From the NCBI GenBank assembly GCA_038380435.1, contig JAWZYU010000034.1, positions 18,579,404 to 18,643,403 of the forward strand: DNA of 64,000 nucleotides. Direction: 5' to 3'. This document shows positions 59,018-64,000 of this stretch, in pieces. The DNA is from Ryuthela nishihirai (Eukaryota; Arthropoda; Arachnida; Araneae; Heptathelidae). The first letter of the stretch is position 1, and each line of letters starts with the position of its first letter. A program made the translations under genes and the position numbers. Under the pieces are notes generated by a model, which was not told where the DNA came from, made no database searches, and worked only from the letters and a program-made list of their open reading frames with translations.

Positions 59018-59519
59018 GTGCATTAGAACTACAGACTCAAACTTTAGAAAGCTTAATAAGGACAAGAAAAAGAACTGGAAGTGCACATGGTGCATTATGT
59101 CTTGAAAATCATCGTCAACTTCAGTAACTGAACTATATCATAAACTAGAGGAGATGTCTGGACTTCGAAATACAGATGAATATGTTACTAAGGAAGCAAA
59201 AGATGAGTACAGTCGCTCAAAAAAATATCCGAACACTATGGCTGATTACAGAATTCAGAAAAAATATCTGGCAACCTTTTTTAGAAATTAGTGATCTGGC
59301 AACCTTCGTGTACTGTACACGAAGGTTGCCAGATCACTAAAATCTAAAAAAAAATCATTGCCAGATATATTTTCTGAATTCTGTAATCAACCATAGTGTT
59401 CGGATATTTTTTTGAGCGACTGTACACTTTGATAAAGAAGGAAATAAAGACTCTTGATACTGAACTAAGAAACTTCGAACAGATATTAGAAATACTATGA
59501 AGCAAGATATAGCAAATAT
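59018..59519 (+). pseudogene. LINE ORF1 fragment split by a MITE
   Basis: DSNFRKLNKDKKKNWKCTWC (about 59040) is the end of a PHD-like finger as in jockey/CR1 ORF1 proteins. A coiled-coil-like stretch follows (LYHKLEEMSGLRNTDEYV, about 59128). The MITE at 59210-59422 interrupts it, and the frame resumes after it as TLIKKEIKTLDTELRNFEQI. Joining across the TA gives an open frame, so the MITE arrived while the reading frame was still visible. Confidence 0.68.
59210..59422. mobile_element. Palindromic TA-flanked MITE, copy 1
   Basis: Starts CAGTCGCTCAAAAAAATATC and ends with its reverse complement. TA lies on each side (59208-59209, 59423-59424). Nearly the whole 213 bp is one inverted repeat with a short centre (GTGTACTGTACAC). 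A Tc1/mariner-type non-autonomous element, judging by the TA target and CAGT ends. A second copy is at 62515. Confidence 0.92.
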
Positions 59520-59905
59520 TAATAGTAATATTTAACAACAGCAATGTAAGTTTTAAGAAACTTATACAAAACTGAAGAATAGTGAAAGAATTCTTTACAC
59601 ATAGTTCTAAAATACAAACTTATTTTATTAAACACTTTGACAAAATACTACTTACTAAGTTTTAATTAACTTCTGAAGTCAATTTTTGTGGCTGGCTTTG
59701 TTATCACTAAATATTCAAACTTCCATAACTCATTAAATACTGAAGAATATTGTTGAAAATCGAGATATTGATTTATTTGATTGAGATCTTCATCTGCAAT
59801 CACAATTTTCAAAATAAAAAAGCTTATTTTAGAAGTTATATAGCTTTGACGTTAGCTTCCCACTGACTTAATATAGGGATTTTCCTTGATTTATGGAAAC
59901 CAGTG
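59520..59905 (-). mobile_element. End fragment of the Tc1-type family seen at 50471
   Basis: The right end reads, in reverse complement, CACTGGTTTCCATAAATCAA followed by GGAAAATCCC, next to TA at 59906-59907. The body matches 61360-61745 in inverted orientation (GAAGCTAACGTCAA, ATCAATATCTCGATTTTCAA, GAGTTATGGAAGTTTGAATA). It has no coding content. The left boundary is unclear. Confidence 0.75.
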
Positions 59906-59907
59906 TA

Positions 59908-61357
59908 TATTGGGACAAAAGTCGAAAAGTGACTTTTTGTGAATTACAAAAATTGTATATCATATTGAAGCTAATTGTACAGCGTATCTGTAATTGTTTT
60001 TTATTTTAAAAAAATAGTGTAATGGTACTACAATAGTATCATAATTTTCTTTAAATGATATATTCTATATACAAGATAATCCTCAATTTTTTAGTTAAAA
60101 CATTTGCGTGTGATTTCCATTTCGGATTCCGATCTATAATTGCTCTATTTTAAATTAGTCACTCTTTCTAAATATGGACAATCGCAATATTGATAGTTAC
60201 GACAGGTAGTGTTATGATATTTTAAACTGAAATAAGCACTGTCCCTTATGAGATTAAATAATATAAATTTAGTTTTTTTTAACATTTAAGGATAATTTGT
60301 GTAAATGGAACCAGTAATTCATTTGCATCGAATCCTGCTCAACTATAAACTTTAATTCGGGTATATTGTTGACTGAATAAATGGGGCGGGGGTGGCTCAG
60401 TCGGTAGCGCGCCAGGCTCGTAATCTATAGTTCCCAGGTTCGAGTCCCAGCTGGGTCAGCGATGAGATTTATCTCATCGCTGACCCAGCTGGGATTCTCC
60501 GCCCTGCCCACGATCAGTAGGGTACACCGATGGGCTTAGAAAGGTCCGCCGTCCGTCGGATGGGACGTTAAGTCGTGGCCCCGTGTGCGGGAGAGCCATA
60601 CCTTGTGCACGTTAAAGAACACGCTGGATGGCCTTGACGGCAGGCTACCATCTGTCTCCCAACAGCTGTTCCAGTGGGTCCCCTCCCCCAACCTTCTCTG
60701 AGCCTTCGGGGTCCCTGTGACCTGGCCATTTAGCCCATGGTGTGCAAAAAAGTGCCGCTCAGAGGTAAAACAACCCAACAACTGAATAAACAATGGTTGC
60801 ATCATCTGCATAACAGGTAAGTGATCCATTAAGATTACAAATATCATTAAAATAAATTATGAACATCACAGGACTTATCCTTCCGCTACAGCTGCATTAA
60901 TTGTCTTGCAATTACTACAGTTAATTTTTCAAACAACTTTTAAACCATTCTAGACAACTACCTCTTATGCCACTAATATTGAGTTTATTCGGAAGAAAGT
61001 CATGCATAACTGTGCCAAATGCCTTTTTAATATGAAGAAAACAGCTAGTGTTTTTTTGCCTTCATTAATTCTTTTAAGTTTTTCCGGTTATGTCTAATAT
61101 AGTTTGTTCAGTAATTCTGCTGTCTCTGAAACCAAATTGAAAACGATGAAAAAAAATTTTTTCCATAGAAGCCAAAAATTCTATTTTTAACACTTTTTTC
61201 AATCACTTTTGAAACATTTCGCAGCACAGATATTGGTCTATGATTGTTTATCTGATTTCTGGCTCCTGACTTATAAATAGGGAAAACTAAAGCTTTTTTA
61301 TAAAACATCATAAAAAAAAACCATTCTGAACTGAAACATTTGTTAGATGAGTCAAAA
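59908..61357 (-). pseudogene. LINE-G reverse transcriptase, split by SINE
   Basis: Minus strand. KKALVFPIYKSGARNQINNH, RPISVLRNVSKVIEKSVKNR (about 61200-61300), then FQFGFR-like and LDIKKAF-like blocks in shifted frames. FNDICNLNGSLTCYADDATI follows, with the catalytic YADD at 60798-60812. The SINE at 60383-60780 lies next. Beyond it the RT thumb resumes (LNVKKTKFILFN, about 60260; YLERVTNL, about 60170; KKLRIILYIEYIISLKK, about 60050). A jockey/CR1-like LINE; several shifts. Its upstream part ends at the Tc1-type element at 61360. Confidence 0.82.
60383..60780 (+). mobile_element. SINE family 1 inserted in LINE-G, with a perfect 24-bp palindrome
   Basis: Head GGGGCGGGGGTGGCTCAGTC, boxes A and B as in the 21446 copy, 3' body and AACAACCCAAC tail. 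The target duplication ACTGAATAAA is at 60372-60381 and 60781-60790. Just after box B, the body is replaced by an inverted copy of itself: TCCCAGCTGGGTCAGCGATG continues to 60468, and its exact reverse complement occupies 60471-60494 with two loop bases. The other SINE copies lack this. Confidence 0.92.
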
Positions 61358-61359
61358 TA

Positions 61360-61797
61360 CACTGGTTTCCATAAATTAAGGAAAAACCCTATGTTAAGCC
61401 AATGGGAAGCTAACGTCAATGCTCTATAACGTCTAAAATATTTTTTTTTTGTTTTGAAAAATGTGATTGCAGATAAAAATCTCAATCCAATAAATCAATA
61501 TCTCGATTTTCAACAATATTGTTTTATTATTTAATGAGTTATGGAAGTTTGAATATTTAGCGATAACAAAGTCAGCCACAAAAATTGACATCAGAAATTA
61601 ATTAAAACTTAGTAATAAGAATTTTGTCAAAGTATTTAATAAATATGCATTTTTAGAACTTTGTGTAAAGAATTCTTTCATTATTCTTCAGTTTTGTAAT
61701 AAGTTTCTGAAGACTGGCATTGCTGTTATTAAATTTACAAAATTCCATAACTCATTAAATATTAAACGAATATTGTAGAAAATCGAGATATTTATTT
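61360..61797 (+). mobile_element. Tc1-type non-autonomous copy, right end damaged
   Basis: Starts CACTGGTTTCCATAAATTAA after TA (61358-61359). Long inverted repeats are present inside: CGATTTTCAACAATATTG and GAGTTATGGAAGTTTG at 61505-61550 pair with CAAAATTCCATAACTC and AATATTGTAGAAAATCG at 61738-61785. The outer 120 bp of the right TIR are missing and LINE sequence begins at about 61798. No coding frame. Confidence 0.75.
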
Positions 61798-62488
61798 TAG
61801 TTTAAGATATCATAACACTACCTGTCGTAACTATCAATATTTCGATTGTCCATATTTAGAAGGGGCGGGTGTGGCTCAGTCGGTAGCGCGCCAGGCTCGT
61901 AATTTGTAGTTCCCAATTTCGAGTCCCAGCTGGGTCAGCGTTGAGATTTATCTCCGCAAAATTCCCTGCCCTGCCAACGGTCAGTAGGGGACATCGATGG
62001 GCTTGGAAAGGACGCTGTCCGTCGGATGGGACATTAAGCCGTGGCCCCGTGTGCGCCCCGTGTGTGGGAGAGCCATACTCTGTGCACGTTAAAGAACACA
62101 CTGGATGGCCTTGACGGGAGGCTACCATCTGTCTCCCAACAGCTGTTCCAGTGGTCCTGAAGTCTCAGAAACAGCAGAATACTGAACATTTGGCACAGTT
62201 ATCCATGACTCCTCCAACCTTCTTTGAGCCTTCAGGGTCCTTGTGACCTGGCCATTTTGCCCATGGTGTGCAAAAAAGTGCTGCTCAGAGGTAAAATAAC
62301 CCAACAAACAACCATATTTAGAAAGAGTGAAATACTGAAAACTGAAATGGAAATCGCACGCAAATATTTTAACTAAAAAAATTGAGGATTATCTTGTATA
62401 TAGAATATATCATTTAAAGAAAATTTGAAAAGAAAATTTTTATTTTACTGTATTATGCTTGGGTCTGTTCGGTATTCAATACGGTATA
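61798..62488 (+). pseudogene. LINE-G relative, RT C-terminal fragment, split by SINE
   Basis: ATCATAACACTACCTGTCGT to CCATATTTAGAA, then after the SINE AAGAGTGAAATAC, GGAAATCGCACGCAAATA and TTGAGGATTATCTTGTATAT. This is the same RT thumb region as LINE-G at 60020-60240 but on the plus strand, with NTTCRNYQY, YLERV and LYIEYIISLK type words. It ends at the mariner left terminus at 62491. The inverted relation to LINE-G may be two insertions or one inversion. Confidence 0.78.
61862..62311 (+). mobile_element. SINE family 1 inserted in LINE-G relative
   Basis: Complete head (GGGGCGGGTGTGGCTCAGTC, boxes A and B), body and CCAACAAACAA tail. The target duplication CCATATTTAGAA is at 61850-61861 and 62312-62323. 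The inverted LINE-G copy holds a single TTCTAAATATGG at 60166-60177, i.e. the unoccupied site. Relative to other copies it has a small internal duplication (GTGCGCCCCGTGTG near 62050) and a replaced segment at about 62155-62210 (CTGAAGTCTCAGAAACAGCA). Confidence 0.93.
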
Positions 62489-62514
62489 TACAGGGTTATT
62501 CAGTTAAGCGTGTA

Positions 62515-62697
62515 CAGTCGCTCAAAAAAGTATCAGAACGATATGGTTGATTACAGAATTCAGAAAAAATATCTGGCAACCTTCGTATCACGTGACACGA
62601 AGGTTGCCAGATCACCAATTTCTAAAAAAATCGTTGCCAGATATTTTTTCTGAATTCTGTAATCAACCATAGCGTTCGGATACTTTTTGAGCGACTG
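62515..62697. mobile_element. Palindromic TA-flanked MITE, copy 2
   Basis: Same ends as the copy at 59210 (CAGTCGCTCAAAAAAGTATC and reverse complement), with TA at 62513-62514 and 62698-62699. It is 183 bp, 30 bp shorter than copy 1. The missing part lies between two TCTGGCAACC words in the left arm, so a direct-repeat deletion explains it. It sits inside the mariner left TIR. Confidence 0.92.
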
Positions 62698-62894
62698 TAC
62701 AAACTTTTGGGAGGGGTAGATTGCACAAACACGAATCGGAATCATATAGCAATATAGCAATGCAGGGTCGGTAACGGCATCTTCACGCGGTAGATGGCGT
62801 TGTTCGACGCGGTAGATGGCATTGTACGGCCGCGGGACTGCACAACGTCCTCGCAGGTAACCGTCATTCGCGAATCGCCCGCAGAGATAGTAAG

Positions 62895-63952
62895 ATGGCC
62901 GATTACACAAACACGGAGTTCGCCGATATGCATATCACATACGGGGCTGCAGACTACAACGGGCGAGCCTCTGTGCGTGTGTACAAGGAACGGTACCCAA
63001 TGAGACGTACTTCCAACCATCAGATGTTTGCACGGCTGCATCAGAGATTATGTGACACTGGTTCCTTCCAGAGACCTGCCAGGAGTCGGGAACGATGGAC
63101 ATGGACCCCTGACATGGAGGAGAATGTGCTATGTCATACAGAAGACACTCCAAGTACCAGTACTCGAGCAATCGCCCACCGGATCAGTTTTTCCCAATCC
63201 ACCATATGGAGCATTATGCACGATAACCAATTGCATCCATATCATGTGCAGCGCATCCAGACACTGAAGCCTGAGGATTACCCATAGCGCATTGCATTCA
63301 CGCAATAGTACCTGCAGAAGAGTGCTGCAGAACCCCAATTTCCTGCTTCTGCGCTGTTCACAGACGAGGCATGCTTTACACGGGAAGGTAGCTTCAATGC
63401 ACATGACGTGCATGCATGGGCAGTGGAGAACCCCTATGCTACATGAACACGTGCAGCACAAAACCGTTTTGCTGTAAATGTTTGGTCCGACATTGTTGGG
63501 GACCACTTAATAGGTCCATACCTCATGCCTGTTCGTTTGGACGGAAGGAGTTACCGGATATTTCTGGAGGACGTCTTGCCAGAACTTTTGGATGAACAAC
63601 AGGTTCCTCACGATTCCAGCATGATGGGGCCCCCTCCCATTTCAGCCATGAAGTTCGTCAATACTTAAACGTGACATCTGGACAACAGTGGATCGGGCAT
63701 GGTGGTCCCATTTATTGGCCTGCAAGATCACCGGACCTATCATGCCTTGATTACTTCTTCTGGGGTTACATCAAAGGACTCGTGTTCGACACCCCCGTTG
63801 AAAGTGCTGAGGACCTTGTCGCACGCATCTCCATAGCTGCCTCGGAAGACAGAGACACGCCAGGAATCTTCTAGAATATACATGATTCCATGCGCCGACG
63901 ATGTCAGGCCTGTATTACAGCTCGTGGTCGCAACTTCGAACACCTTCTATGA
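62895..63952 (+). pseudogene. Mariner transposase, DD41D-type, broken
   Basis: ATG at 62895 begins MADYTNTEFADMHITYGAAD, a DUF4817-like N-terminal domain (residues 1-60), then a second helix-turn-helix region (TPSTSTRAIAHRI, about residue 82). The catalytic core shows ALFTDEACF (first Asp, about 63355), FQHDGAPSHFS (second Asp, about 63615, in another frame) and SPDLSCLDYFFWG (third Asp, about 63750). I count 41 residues between the second and third Asp. In-frame stops at 63285, 63306 and about 63444, a frameshift near 63600, and a stop at about 63872 inactivate it. The final TGA is at 63950-63952. It was the cut-and-paste enzyme for the element starting at 62491. Confidence 0.86.
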
Positions 63953-64000
63953 CCTATGTGCATTTCGCAAATGTACCTATTGTGATTCATAAAAAGCATT

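Larger units (their letters stand above)
62491..64000 (+). mobile_element. Mariner-type transposon, right end outside the window
   Basis: The left end CAGGGTTATTCAGTTAAGCG follows TA (62489-62490). The TIR is interrupted at 62513 by the MITE and resumes at 62700 with CAAACTTTTGGGAGGGGTAG. This corresponds to ACAAACTTTCAGGGGAGGTAG in the mariner at 7608, so the two belong to related families. A broken transposase occupies 62895-63952. The right TIR is not reached before 64000. Confidence 0.85.

Overview
The window looks like intergenic, repeat-dominated nuclear DNA of an invertebrate, most likely an arthropod. I infer this from the mixture of element families rather than from any host gene: RTE-type LINEs with (TGA)n tails, jockey/CR1-type LINEs with a PHD-like plus FP-like ORF1, mariner transposons with a DUF4817-like N-terminus, Tc1 elements, a ZBED5/SCND3-like hAT, Ty3/gypsy scraps and tRNA-headed SINEs. 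I found no convincing intact host protein-coding gene, tRNA gene or rRNA gene. Every protein-like stretch I can identify is a broken transposon gene.

Layout. Positions 1-3356 are about 25 tandem copies of a 128-bp unit, each carrying one terminus of a hAT transposon, closed at 3223-3356 by the opposite terminus. From 3480 to 7578 lie a headless SINE, an RTE relic and a 1-kb two-domain interspersed repeat. From 7608 to 15149 is a three-level nest: a small mariner-type element split by an RTE LINE, itself split by a second RTE LINE in the opposite direction. Target-site duplications mark each level. From 16149 to 21841 come minisatellites, a foldback element, a third RTE copy with a SINE in it, a Tc1 relic and a complete SINE.

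Positions 23428-37632 are one 14.2-kb satellite array with a 40-bp basic unit built from two related 20-bp halves and higher-order repeats of about 0.95, 1.37 and 2.31 kb. From 38098 to 45740 there are head-to-head LINE corpses. From 45741 to 50470 the DNA is mostly unassigned and includes a GC- and CpG-rich patch near 47.8-48.3 kb, the best candidate for host regulatory or exon DNA.

From 50471 to the end transposons are densely stacked: a Tc1 element, RTE and gypsy fragments, and the 2.45-kb hAT that is the evident relative of the array at the left edge. Beyond that are two copies of a palindromic TA-flanked MITE, a LINE split by a SINE, and a mariner with a dead DD41D-type transposase.

How the parts relate. 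Several insertions can be ordered in time because the host element, or an empty copy of the same site, is still readable. Examples are RTE in mariner then RTE in RTE, SINE in LINE with an unoccupied inverted copy 1.7 kb away, and MITE in mariner TIR. The left array appears to have been built from a hAT end. The most unusual structures are that array, the higher-order 40-bp satellite and the nested chronology.
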